Positions 1-6,683 of a stretch of 7,589 nt of DNA are shown piece after piece; position 1 is the first letter of the stretch, and every line of letters begins with the position of its first letter. Origin of the DNA: Thermoleophilia bacterium (GTDB lineage: Bacteria; Actinomycetota; Thermoleophilia; RBG-16-64-13); assembly GCA_016929985.1 (NCBI GenBank), contig JAFGIH010000790.1, forward strand, positions 1 through 7,589, written 5' to 3'. The position numbers and the translations under genes are program-made. Under the pieces are notes generated by a model. That model was not told the origin of the DNA. It searched no databases and saw only the letters and a program-made list of their open reading frames with translations.

Positions 1-210
1 CAGCAGCACCACTGCCAGCGCCGCGAAGACCACGGTGCGCGTGCGGATGGCCCTCATCCGGCCGAGGAAGCCCGCGTGGCCCGCGCCCCGGGCGGCTCCG
101 TGCGCGCCTGCCGCGGCCGCCCGCGCCTCGATACTGGCCCAAACGCCGGCCGGATCCACCGGGCCCGCAAGGCGGCCCAGTCGTTCTCTCAGTTCTTGGT
201 CTTCACTCAT
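1..210 (-). CDS. Putative membrane-anchored anti-sigma factor (partial, C-terminus beyond window)
   Basis: The first 70 codons of a minus-strand gene are visible; the rest lies beyond base 1. It begins ATG at 210 and overlaps the end of the upstream sigma gene by 8 bases, so the two are probably translationally coupled. The visible protein starts MSEDQELRERLGRLAGPVDP, continues through an Ala/Gly-rich stretch (about residues 26-50) and a basic patch (RMRAIRTRT, 51-59), and then enters a hydrophobic segment from about residue 60 that looks like the start of a transmembrane helix. The expected topology is a cytoplasmic N-terminus, a helix and an extracytoplasmic C-terminal part. Position after an ECF sigma gene plus this topology suggests an anti-sigma factor holding the sigma factor at the membrane. 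No zinc-binding anti-sigma HxxxCxxC motif is visible, so the role rests on context. It could instead be an unrelated membrane protein. Confidence 0.6.
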   Translation of the reverse strand, partial: MSEDQELRERLGRLAGPVDPAGVWASIEARAAAAGAHGAARGAGHAGFLGRMRAIRTRTVVFAALAVVLL

Positions 211-787
211 TGTCGGCCTCCTCCAGCGCTCGTCTGAGTGACTGGAGGGCACGGTGCAGGTGCCGGTCGACCGTGCCCTCCGAGATGTGCATGACCTCCG
301 CCGTCTCCCGCGCGGTGAGACCACCCACGTAGTGCAGAGCGATGGCGGTGCGTTGCTTGAGCGGCAGGCTCCTCAGAACTCCCCATAGCTCCCTGTCGGC
401 CGCCAGAGCCCCCTCGGGCGCCGGGCGCTCCTGCTGAAGACGCGCCAGTAGCGACGCCTGTCGCAAAAGAGAGCGTCGCTGATCGCGGATCCTGTTCACC
501 GCGACCCTCCGGACCCACCCGGCCGGGTCTTCATACGCCGAGACCCGGTCCCATCGCGTTACAAGCCGGATGAAGGCCTCCTGAACGGCATCGGCCGCCG
601 CTTCCCTCTCCCCGGCCACGATCGTGAGCGCCCTGACCAGACGCGCGTATTCGCATTCGAAGACATCCTCGGGGCACGCGTACCGGGGGCGCGCACCACC
701 AGAGCTTGTGACATCGCCCATGGACCAGTCAGTCAAGCCGGCTACCCCCCTGTTGGCCGAGAACGTCGCGTCATCCGCGTGCACCAT
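203..787 (-). CDS. ECF-family RNA polymerase sigma-70 factor
   Basis: This encodes a 194-residue alternative sigma factor, normal size for an extracytoplasmic-function (ECF) sigma. Region 2 spans about residues 45-106, with the helix around AAADAVQEAFIRL (core RNA polymerase contact and -10 recognition) followed by DPAGWVRRVAVNRIRDQRR. Region 4 spans about 131-187; LPLKQRTAIALHYVGGLTAR leads into a helix-turn-helix (ETAEVMHISEGTVDRHLHRA) that would read the -35 element. I chose ATG at 787 because GGGAGAG lies a few bases upstream on the minus strand. An in-frame GTG at 850 would add 21 residues but has no clear ribosome site, and an ATG at 721 would still leave both domains intact. The stop overlaps the downstream putative anti-sigma gene. 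Such pairs often control their own promoter. The ECF subgroup and the signal cannot be read from sequence alone. Confidence 0.93.
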   Translation of the reverse strand: MVHADDATFSANRGVAGLTDWSMGDVTSSGGARPRYACPEDVFECEYARLVRALTIVAGEREAAADAVQEAFIRLVTRWDRVSAYEDPAGWVRRVAVNRIRDQRRSLLRQASLLARLQQERPAPEGALAADRELWGVLRSLPLKQRTAIALHYVGGLTARETAEVMHISEGTVDRHLHRALQSLRRALEEADNE

Positions 788-986
788 CGCGACTCTCCCA
801 TTGTCGCCGATTCTGGATAGACACGTTCGAGGGAGCAGAATCCTTGACACGGAACTGCGTCAGAGGAACGTTTGGGGAGCGCCCGGCACGCCTTCGCGGC
901 CGATCGCGAAGGCAGGAACAGCCCGCCGAAAACAGTATTAGAAGGGGATACAGAATCGTGCGTCACACGAGCAGAAGGGGCGGAAG
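788..986. promoter_or_regulatory. Divergent control region between sigma factor and SLH/redox operon
   Basis: This gap of about 200 bases must hold the promoters of both the leftward sigma operon and the rightward surface-protein operon. On the plus strand GGAAC occurs at 851-855, 865-869 and 915-919; GGAAC is the classic core of many ECF -35 elements. The copy at 915 is followed 16 bases later by TATTAG (936-941). A perfect TTGACA lies at 844-849, but I see no convincing -10 at the right distance. A separate inverted repeat lies at 890-913. Exact start sites cannot be assigned from sequence. Confidence 0.4.
890..913. repeat. Perfect 9-bp inverted repeat (candidate operator or hairpin)
   Basis: GCCTTCGCG at 890-898 is followed by a 6-base loop and by its exact reverse complement CGCGAAGGC at 905-913. 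Neither side is followed by a run of T on either strand, so it does not look like an intrinsic terminator. It lies just upstream of the GGAAC at 915 and within the divergent control region, so a protein-binding operator is the likeliest use. An RNA hairpin in a 5' leader is the alternative. Confidence 0.55.
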
Positions 987-2654
987 ATGAGCAGGCGCTT
1001 CTCGAGGCGGGACATAGTCATTCTCATGGCAGTCGTCTTGTTGACGACCGCTGTTCTACTTGCCGGTGCGCTGCTGGTCATGCCCGGCTACCAACCCGCG
1101 GACGTCTTGGCGGCCACGGCTCCCCAGGTGGTCTCGGTTTCACCGGCCGACGGCGCCAAGGACTGCCCCATCGGTCAGACCTTCTCGGTGACCTTCGACC
1201 AGGACATAGACCCGGCGACGCTTTCCGACAAGACCCTCTACATCAACGTGGCGAGCGGTTTCCCGCTCCAAGCCACCGTCTCCTACGACTCCGCCACCAA
1301 GACCGCTACTCTCACTCCGAAGAGCAAGCTGGTGGCCGGCAGCACCTACTACGTGACCCTTACCGTCAACGTCAGGAGCACCGCAGGACTCAGTGCGCAG
1401 GGCGCGCCGCGGACTTGGAGCTTCCGCACGCTACCGGCTGTCGCTCCCCGAGTGGTAGCCAAGAGCCCGGTCGACGGCTCGGTCAACTGTCCCCTGAACC
1501 AGGTGATGACCATCACCTTCGACTCTCAGATGGATCCGGCCAAGTTCACAGAGCACTCCTATTACTTCGCCAAACGAGGTGGCGCCCCGCTCCCGTCCAC
1601 CATCGCGTACGACCCCGCCACACTGACAGCCACGCTGACACCCAGCCAGCCTCTTGACGAGGCGTCCACGTACGACGTCAGCCTGATCGGCACCGCCACA
1701 GGGGTGAACGGGATGTTCGTGTACGGTGCACCGATCGTCTGGAGCTTCACCACCGTCCTGGCGCAGCCGCTCGCGGTTTTGTCCAAGACGCCTTCTGACG
1801 GCGCGCAGGAGCAGGCCCTCGACGTCACGGCCTCGGTCACGTTCGACAGCGATATCAACAAGACCACCATCACGGCCGACAGCTTCTTTGTCCAAAAGGT
1901 GGGTGGCGAACGGGTTGACACTCTTCTCACGGCCAACGAGCGGAGTGCGACGCTGACCCCGAAGAACGACCTGGAGCCCGAGACGACCTATCAGGTGACG
2001 CTCACTGCCGACATCAAGAATGCGAAGGGCCTCAGCATCACAGATGCGCCGATCGTCTGGACCTTCAAGACAAAGAAGGCCTCCTCACCCTTCAGCGACG
2101 TGTCCACGACGAATCCGTACTTCACTGCCATCTTCCACTTGTCCAAGCAGGGCGTCATCGGCGGCTTCACCGACGGTACGTTCCGAGCCGGGGCAGCCGT
2201 CATGAGGCAGCAGTACGCCAAGATGCTGGTCAAGACATTGGGGCTCACGGTCACCGGTACAGAGGTCTGCCCCTTCGGCGACGTCGAAGAGCAGTCGGGC
2301 ACCGACCCCTTCTACCCGTCCAAATACGTGGCCGTATGTGCCGCCCATGGCATCATCCAGGGCAAGACCGCGAGGCTCTTCGCCCCCTACGACGATGTGA
2401 CTCGTTTCCAAGCTATCACCATGGTAGTACGCGGCATCGACGACATCGACAGGGGCCTGCTGAAGACCCCTGACGCCACGTATGAGTCGAGCTGGAGCCC
2501 TGCCCTCAGTACAGTGCATGGGGAGAACGCCCGCCTTGCCGAGTTCAACGGGCTGCTTGAAGGGCTGCCTCTGGCACAACTCGACCCTCTGGGCGCCATG
2601 ACGCGGGGCGAGATCGCCCAGCTCATGTGGAACCTGATGATGCTGTTAGGGTAG
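987..2654 (+). CDS. Exported surface protein with three Ig-like (Big_5) repeats and three SLH repeats
   Basis: This 555-residue protein has a basic N-terminus (MSRRFSRRD) and a hydrophobic segment at about 10-32, which act as a signal peptide or anchor; cleavage may fall near VLAATA (40-45). Three tandem Ig-like repeats of the SbsA/Big_5 type follow, at about 45-147, 153-256 and 261-363. Each opens with SP.DG or TPSDG, has a central VTFD/ITFD strand, and ends GAPRTWSFRT, GAPIVWSFTT or DAPIVWTFKT. The C-terminus carries S-layer homology repeats: FSDVSTTNPYFTAIFHLSKQ (from 369), FGDVEEQSGTDPFYPSKYVA (from 430) and a degenerate third (about 500-548) ending in MTRGEIAQLMWNL. SLH repeats typically bind pyruvylated cell-wall polymers, so this is probably a wall-bound S-layer-type protein. 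AAGGGG upstream supports the start. It heads an operon with a lipoprotein and a membrane cytochrome; the Ig region probably acts as a spacer or binding stalk. Ligand unknown. Confidence 0.9.
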   Translation: MSRRFSRRDIVILMAVVLLTTAVLLAGALLVMPGYQPADVLAATAPQVVSVSPADGAKDCPIGQTFSVTFDQDIDPATLSDKTLYINVASGFPLQATVSYDSATKTATLTPKSKLVAGSTYYVTLTVNVRSTAGLSAQGAPRTWSFRTLPAVAPRVVAKSPVDGSVNCPLNQVMTITFDSQMDPAKFTEHSYYFAKRGGAPLPSTIAYDPATLTATLTPSQPLDEASTYDVSLIGTATGVNGMFVYGAPIVWSFTTVLAQPLAVLSKTPSDGAQEQALDVTASVTFDSDINKTTITADSFFVQKVGGERVDTLLTANERSATLTPKNDLEPETTYQVTLTADIKNAKGLSITDAPIVWTFKTKKASSPFSDVSTTNPYFTAIFHLSKQGVIGGFTDGTFRAGAAVMRQQYAKMLVKTLGLTVTGTEVCPFGDVEEQSGTDPFYPSKYVAVCAAHGIIQGKTARLFAPYDDVTRFQAITMVVRGIDDIDRGLLKTPDATYESSWSPALSTVHGENARLAEFNGLLEGLPLAQLDPLGAMTRGEIAQLMWNLMMLLG

Positions 2655-2703
2655 CTGGCCCAGGCGAGGCGAAGCGAACAGCTCGTTACAACCGGAGGCT
2701 TCT

Positions 2704-3063
2704 ATGAACAAAGCCAGCTCGTTTGCGATCCTGGTGCTTGCACTTGTGCTCTCAATCGGTCTTGCGGCGTGTGGCGAGGGCGAAGGCGACACTACAACGA
2801 CACTCGCCGGCGGCGGAGGCAGGGTGTTGACCCTCGACGAGTTGTCTGAATACAATGGCGCTGACGGCAAATCCGCCTACGTCGCCGTGGATGGTGTGGT
2901 CTACGATGTCACCGGGAGCCGGGTGTGGTCCGGCGGAGCGCACGCCGTGTGCGGTCTCGGTGCAGCCGCGGGTCAGGATCTATCTGAGGTGCTCACGAAG
3001 GCCCCTTCCAACATGAGGGCTCTCCTGGAAAAGATGCCCGTGGTGGGAGAATTGGCTCCCTAG
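2704..3063 (+). CDS. Lipoprotein with cytochrome-b5-like heme-binding domain
   Basis: This encodes a 119-residue lipoprotein. Residues 1-23 form a lipoprotein signal ending in the lipobox LAAC (Cys23), so the mature protein should be lipid-anchored outside the membrane. After a Thr/Gly linker (24-40), residues about 41-117 match the short prokaryotic cytochrome-b5-like domain: LTLDELSEYNGADGKSAYVA, then VDGVVYDVTGS, W75, GGAH (His80), AGQDLSEVLTKAP and PVVGEL. Members of this family usually carry a second histidine just after the AP of the KAPHG-type motif; here that position is Ser102, with Met104 nearby, and a Cys (Cys83) follows the first His. Heme binding is therefore likely but not certain. 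GGAGG lies 5 bases before ATG. The gene sits 49 bases after the SLH gene and 12 bases before a diheme-type membrane protein, which suggests electron exchange between the two. Confidence 0.85.
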   Translation: MNKASSFAILVLALVLSIGLAACGEGEGDTTTTLAGGGGRVLTLDELSEYNGADGKSAYVAVDGVVYDVTGSRVWSGGAHAVCGLGAAAGQDLSEVLTKAPSNMRALLEKMPVVGELAP

Positions 3064-3075
3064 AGGGATGTCGCG

Positions 3076-3699
3076 GTGACGAACAACGCCTTGGCGAGTC
3101 GCAGTCGGGCAGCCGCGCAACTCGGCGTGATGGCCCTCAGTCTCGGGGTGATTGCCATCCCCCCGTTGGCGGTGTGTCTATCGGGCAACACCTCGGCCGA
3201 CGCCTTGTGGACCGCACTCCGTTTGGTGGCTCTGGAAGCCTTCTCGCTCATCTTCTGCAATATCGTCACGGGGGCGTTCCGACCTCTGCTCAATCGCGTC
3301 TTCAGAGGTCGCGCGGTGCAGAGTTGCCACACATTCACCGGGGCGACCGGCTTCGGCCTCGCGATAGCCCATGGGATCATGGTGGTCATATTCGGGATCT
3401 CCGGCTACCGTGTTGCTCCCCTGTGGATGGGGCCGGCAATCCTTGCCGTGCTGGCCGTGGTGATCGCGACTGCGATAGCTCGGCGAAGACTCCGACGAGC
3501 GTGGCGATGGATACACCGCCTGAACTACGTCATCTTCGCTGCGATCCTGGCACACGCGATGATGCTCGGAAATGACCTGATAGCGCAACCGCTGCTACGG
3601 GCCTGCCTCTGGGTGTACGCAACGGTGGTCGTGGTGGGGTTCGCCTATCGGCTGATCCTTCTGCTCGTGGCGCCCCGACGGCCCCTCCGCCCGGCATGA
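3076..3699 (+). CDS. Six-helix membrane b-type cytochrome, ferric-reductase-like domain
   Basis: This 207-residue integral membrane protein has about six hydrophobic helices (roughly 13-34, 43-65, 88-108, 114-135, 148-166 and 175-198). Helix 3 carries His85 and His99 (CHTFTG...AHG), and helix 5 carries His147 and His160 (WRWIHRLNY...LAHAMM). Two His pairs spaced 13-14 residues apart on two helices are the hallmark of the ferric reductase/NOX/MsrQ superfamily, which binds two stacked b hemes and moves electrons across the membrane. There is no FAD/NAD(P)H domain, so a separate electron donor and acceptor are needed. The GTG start is supported by GAGGGA 7 bases upstream, overlapping the stop of the lipoprotein gene. 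The cytochrome-b5-like lipoprotein is the obvious candidate partner. An MsrQ role is possible, but no MsrP is visible here. The true electron donor and substrate are unknown. Confidence 0.83.
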   Translation: MTNNALASRSRAAAQLGVMALSLGVIAIPPLAVCLSGNTSADALWTALRLVALEAFSLIFCNIVTGAFRPLLNRVFRGRAVQSCHTFTGATGFGLAIAHGIMVVIFGISGYRVAPLWMGPAILAVLAVVIATAIARRRLRRAWRWIHRLNYVIFAAILAHAMMLGNDLIAQPLLRACLWVYATVVVVGFAYRLILLLVAPRRPLRPA

Positions 3700-3701
3700 G
3701 A

Positions 3702-3732
3702 GGGGGCGCCGGCGTGCAACGCCAGCGCCCCC
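3702..3732. terminator. GC-rich hairpin between convergent operons, likely bidirectional terminator
   Basis: GGGGGCGC (3702-3709) pairs with GCGCCCCC (3725-3732). After a single C-A mismatch the stem continues with GGCGT/ACGCC around a 3-base GCA loop, giving 13 base pairs in total. It begins 3 bases after the stop of the rightward membrane cytochrome and about 25 bases beyond the stop of the leftward PspA gene. There is no good U-tract on either side, so termination may be incomplete or Rho-assisted, but position and stability fit a shared terminator. Confidence 0.7.
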
Positions 3733-3756
3733 CGGCGTTTCGGTTCGCTGCAGACC

Positions 3757-4467
3757 CTAGTTCTGCGCGTTCAACTCCGCCAGGCGCCTCTCCACCTCGG
3801 CGTCGTCGGCAAGGTCGTCGAGGGTACCGAACTGAGCGTCGAGTGAGGACGCCGCCACCTCGGCCATACCTGCAGCCCTAGCCTCTTCCCGGCGGATCTT
3901 GTCCTCAAAGCGGCCAAGTTCGCTCGTCGGGTCGTTGATGTTGATGCTCTTCAGCGCATCCTGCACCTTCATCTGGGCTTCAGCTACCTTCGCCCGCCCC
4001 ACCAGCTCATCACGCTTGGTGCGCAGTTCCTCGAGCTTGACGTGCATACCGGAGAGCCCGCTCTTCAGCTTAGTGACCACTTCGGTCTGCTGGGCGATGG
4101 GTGCAGCAAGGTCGTCGATCTGCTCCTCGAAAGTGATCTGACGTTTGAGCGCGACCCTGGCCAGGTTCTCGAATCGATCGGCCTCGACCGCGTTAGCAGG
4201 CCGTAGCTCCTTGGCCTTGCCTGCGGCCGCGGCAGCCTTGGCACCCCAGTCTGCAGCGGTCTTCTGCGCCTCCCGTGCATCCTCTTCCATCATGCGCAGG
4301 TTGCCGATGGTCTGCGCCACCGCTTCCTCCGCCTCGGAGATGTTGTTGATGTAGTCGCGGATCATCTGATCCAGCATCTTCTCGGGATCTTCCGCCGCGT
4401 CGAGAAGCGCGTTGATGTTGGCGCGCGCCATTTGCGCGATCCGCCCCAATATGGACTGCTGTGCCAT
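3757..4467 (-). CDS. pspA: PspA/IM30 (Vipp1) family membrane-stress protein
   Basis: This encodes a 236-residue ESCRT-III-like phage-shock protein. The N-terminal amphipathic helix (ILGRIAQMARANINALLDAA) that inserts into membranes is followed by the family signature EDPEKMLDQMIRDYINNI (about 26-43). A long, charged, Ala/Glu-rich coiled coil then runs to about residue 170 (AEEAVAQTIGNLRMMEEDAR, and later EEQIDDLAAPIAQQ and MHVKLEELRTKRDEL). A short C-terminal helical part follows (about 185-236, ending RRLAELNAQN). The length is close to typical PspA, and I see no Vipp1-style extra C-terminal tail. PspA proteins polymerise on damaged or stressed inner membrane and preserve the proton barrier. 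AAGGAG upstream of ATG supports the start. It is the last gene of a three-gene operon, 33 bases after the TPM-domain gene. No PspB, PspC, PspF or LiaF-like gene is visible, so control is probably by another route. Confidence 0.94.
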   Translation of the reverse strand: MAQQSILGRIAQMARANINALLDAAEDPEKMLDQMIRDYINNISEAEEAVAQTIGNLRMMEEDAREAQKTAADWGAKAAAAAGKAKELRPANAVEADRFENLARVALKRQITFEEQIDDLAAPIAQQTEVVTKLKSGLSGMHVKLEELRTKRDELVGRAKVAEAQMKVQDALKSININDPTSELGRFEDKIRREEARAAGMAEVAASSLDAQFGTLDDLADDAEVERRLAELNAQN

Positions 4468-4500
4468 GTGAGCTCCTTCCCGTTACCTTGCTCTTGCTAT

Positions 4501-6672
4501 CTAGAAGCGCCCGCCGCCACCACGGCGCATACGGGTGCTCGTGCCACCGAACGAGGGCGGCGCGAATCCTCCGCCGCCGCGCCTCCCACCGCTGGGGCCA
4601 CCGCTCCAGCCGCTCCCGAAGATGCTTCCCCCTCTCCTGCTGCTGGAACCGCCGCCCAGCGCGCTCGTCAGGATTCCGCCGAGGATGGCGCCGATGACGG
4701 CCGAACCCATGTCGGTGCCGGGCGCGCCGGGCATGCCGGGGATCCCCACTGTCGTCGCACGTTGAGTCTCGCTCTCAGCCTGGTTCAGCGCCCGGCTCGC
4801 GAGCTCGTGCGCGTTCGCCGCCCACCTGGTAGCGCCCACGGGGTCCGCGGCGCCGAGTGCCAGGGCCTGATCGAGCGCACCCTGCGCCTCGGCCAAGAGT
4901 TCACGGGGCTGCGCCCCGACAGCGCCACGGTGAGTGGTGATGTAGTCGGCGGCCGCTGAGACCTGGGCCCGCGCCGCGATGAGCGTCCGGTCGAGCGCCA
5001 CTGCCGCCTTCGCCCGCTGGGTCCGTTCGTCACGCACCTGCTGCAACGCCGACTCCAAGGCAGTATCGGCCTCTTCGAGGTGCCGCAGGGCGGTCAGGGG
5101 GTCACGGCCGCCCTCGGGAGAAGCCGCCCCGGACGCGGCGGCCACTGCCGCCTGCGCTGTCGCGACCAAAGGCCCGAGCTGCGCCGCGGCGGCGCCCAAA
5201 GAGCCTGCCTTACCCGCCGCCTGCGCTTCGGCGATGTCGCGCTGCGTCTCGACGATGGCCGCGTCGATACGCCCTTGCGCCTCGGCCAGGTCTTTGCCTA
5301 TCCGGCCGACTGCGTCGAGAAAGGCCTGCGCCTGGCCGGCCGCTTCCTGCGCGGCGAGCGCGGTGACGGCAGCCTCGCCCAAGCGCTTCGCAGCCACGTC
5401 TTCGAGGCCGGCCTTCATCTGCTCACGCACGAACATCAGACGCGAAGCGGCCTCATCCGGATTCGCGGCCACCGACGTCAGCGCCTTCGGAGAGTACACG
5501 GCAGCCAGCGCCGTCAGTTCCTCCCGCACGCTGGGGATCCGAGCCTCCAATGCCGTCACCTGCTGCTCCAGGGCCGCCAGTACCTGCGGCGCCTGCTTCT
5601 CGAGGTCGCGCAGCTTGTCGAAGTGCTTCACTTGGGCGTCGAGCACGGCGTTGGCCGCACCAGTATGCTGCAGGATGGCCGTCAGAAGCAGCCGTTGCGT
5701 CTGCCCGTCGGCGTTCTCGTCCAACTGTCGGTGCAGCTTGAAAGCTTCGTCAAGCTCGCGGTGCGCCCCTTCCAACGCCTTCTCGAAGGGCGCCGCCTCG
5801 GCCTCGCCGAACTCCGCGATCGCGAAGCCCACTTCTTCGGTGCTGGTCTTGATGGCGTCGTCTGTCTGCACCAACTGGGAGCCGACCCTTTGTCGCAGCT
5901 CCTGCAGGGTCATCGCGCGCTCGGCTTTCCCCCCGGCAGGGATCCCCTTGGCGCCCGTGCCCTTGCGCGAGTTCCACAGCCGGGCCCAGATGATCACTCC
6001 TACGATGGCCAGCACTACGAGCGCGACCACGACACCCCAGGGGAAACCTCCGTCCTCGCCCACCTCTCCGCTCCCTCCACTCTGTGACCCGCCTGCTCCG
6101 CCGGCCGCGGTGGTCGCGGGGGCGCTGGTCGTGACGGTAGTTACAACGACAGGAGATAGAGCCTCGGAGATGCCGACGGCTGCCCCGACTGCTGCTCCTG
6201 CCCAGTCGTTGTCGCGCAGGGCCGGCTCCACCGACCGCGACATCACCTCGTCCAACTCATCATCGTTCAGTGGGAAGTCCTCGTCGACGACGTAGTAGTA
6301 GCTGCGATCTTCGACGGCGACGGCCAGCAGAGCGTCGTTCAGGCCCAGATCGCTCAGGTCGGCCGTCTGCAGCGCCCATTCCTCAGAATCCAGGCCGGAG
6401 AACGTGTCGACGTACACCACCCACAGGTCCACCCGCTCGGACTCGCGCAGTTCGTCCAGGGCGGTCTGGACTTCGGCCTGCCGGCCACCCAGCGCGCCAG
6501 AGCGGTCTTCTATCTGTGTGTCGAGCCGGAAGGGATCCTCCGCAAGGGCCGAGCCCGCGGGCAGCAGAAGAACGGCCATCAACACGAAGGTCGCGACCAG
6601 CGCGGCCGTAGCGGCCACAGGGATGCAACGGGGCTTCGGGCGCCTTTCCCCTGACCGCGGCGCCGATGTCAA
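4501..6672 (-). CDS. TPM-domain membrane protein with long coiled coil and glycine-rich tail
   Basis: This encodes 723 residues from a TTG start at 6672, chosen because AGGAG lies 7 bases upstream and overlaps the end of the previous gene; the frame stays open further left only as an overlap of that gene. A signal peptide at 1-44 ends SALA. Residues about 52-172 form a TPM domain (Psb32/YgcG type), with LWVVYVDTFSGLDSEEWALQ, LGLNDALLAVAVEDRSYYYV and DWAGAAVGAAV. A Thr/Gly linker leads to one transmembrane helix (about 211-230), so the TPM domain should face outside. Residues about 255-640 are an Ala/Glu/Gln-rich, probably cytoplasmic, coiled coil. The tail (about 651-723) holds a GxxxG-rich hydrophobic stretch (MGSAVIGAILGGILTSALGG) and then Gly/Arg/Ser-rich repeats ending RRGGGGRF. 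TPM domains are linked to membrane-protein maintenance in photosystem II and to envelope functions in bacteria; the exact activity here is unknown. Operon position before pspA suggests a joint role in membrane integrity. Confidence 0.88.
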   Translation of the reverse strand: MTSAPRSGERRPKPRCIPVAATAALVATFVLMAVLLLPAGSALAEDPFRLDTQIEDRSGALGGRQAEVQTALDELRESERVDLWVVYVDTFSGLDSEEWALQTADLSDLGLNDALLAVAVEDRSYYYVVDEDFPLNDDELDEVMSRSVEPALRDNDWAGAAVGAAVGISEALSPVVVTTVTTSAPATTAAGGAGGSQSGGSGEVGEDGGFPWGVVVALVVLAIVGVIIWARLWNSRKGTGAKGIPAGGKAERAMTLQELRQRVGSQLVQTDDAIKTSTEEVGFAIAEFGEAEAAPFEKALEGAHRELDEAFKLHRQLDENADGQTQRLLLTAILQHTGAANAVLDAQVKHFDKLRDLEKQAPQVLAALEQQVTALEARIPSVREELTALAAVYSPKALTSVAANPDEAASRLMFVREQMKAGLEDVAAKRLGEAAVTALAAQEAAGQAQAFLDAVGRIGKDLAEAQGRIDAAIVETQRDIAEAQAAGKAGSLGAAAAQLGPLVATAQAAVAAASGAASPEGGRDPLTALRHLEEADTALESALQQVRDERTQRAKAAVALDRTLIAARAQVSAAADYITTHRGAVGAQPRELLAEAQGALDQALALGAADPVGATRWAANAHELASRALNQAESETQRATTVGIPGMPGAPGTDMGSAVIGAILGGILTSALGGGSSSRRGGSIFGSGWSGGPSGGRRGGGGFAPPSFGGTSTRMRRGGGGRF

Positions 6673-6683
6673 GAGATGTCTCC

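Noticed and set aside
788..850. Extension of the sigma factor to a GTG at 850
   Set aside because: No ribosome site precedes this GTG, whereas GGGAGAG precedes the ATG at 787; the extra residues add nothing to the sigma fold.
872..1657. Plus-strand 261-codon open frame at the start of the SLH gene
   Set aside because: It overlaps the SLH/Ig-like gene in another frame and gives an Arg/His/Gly-rich translation without domains; the in-frame Ig-like repeats of the real gene are convincing.
3076..3699. Naming the membrane cytochrome as MsrQ
   Set aside because: The histidine spacing fits the superfamily, but no MsrP partner is present and the neighbour is a cytochrome-b5-like lipoprotein, so a specific name is not justified.
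4979..6295. Long plus-strand open frame of 438 codons
   Set aside because: It lies antisense to the well-supported TPM-domain gene. The translation is Ala/Ser/Arg/Cys-rich without a recognisable domain, typical of a shadow frame in high-GC DNA. The same holds for the 335-codon frame at 5080-6087.
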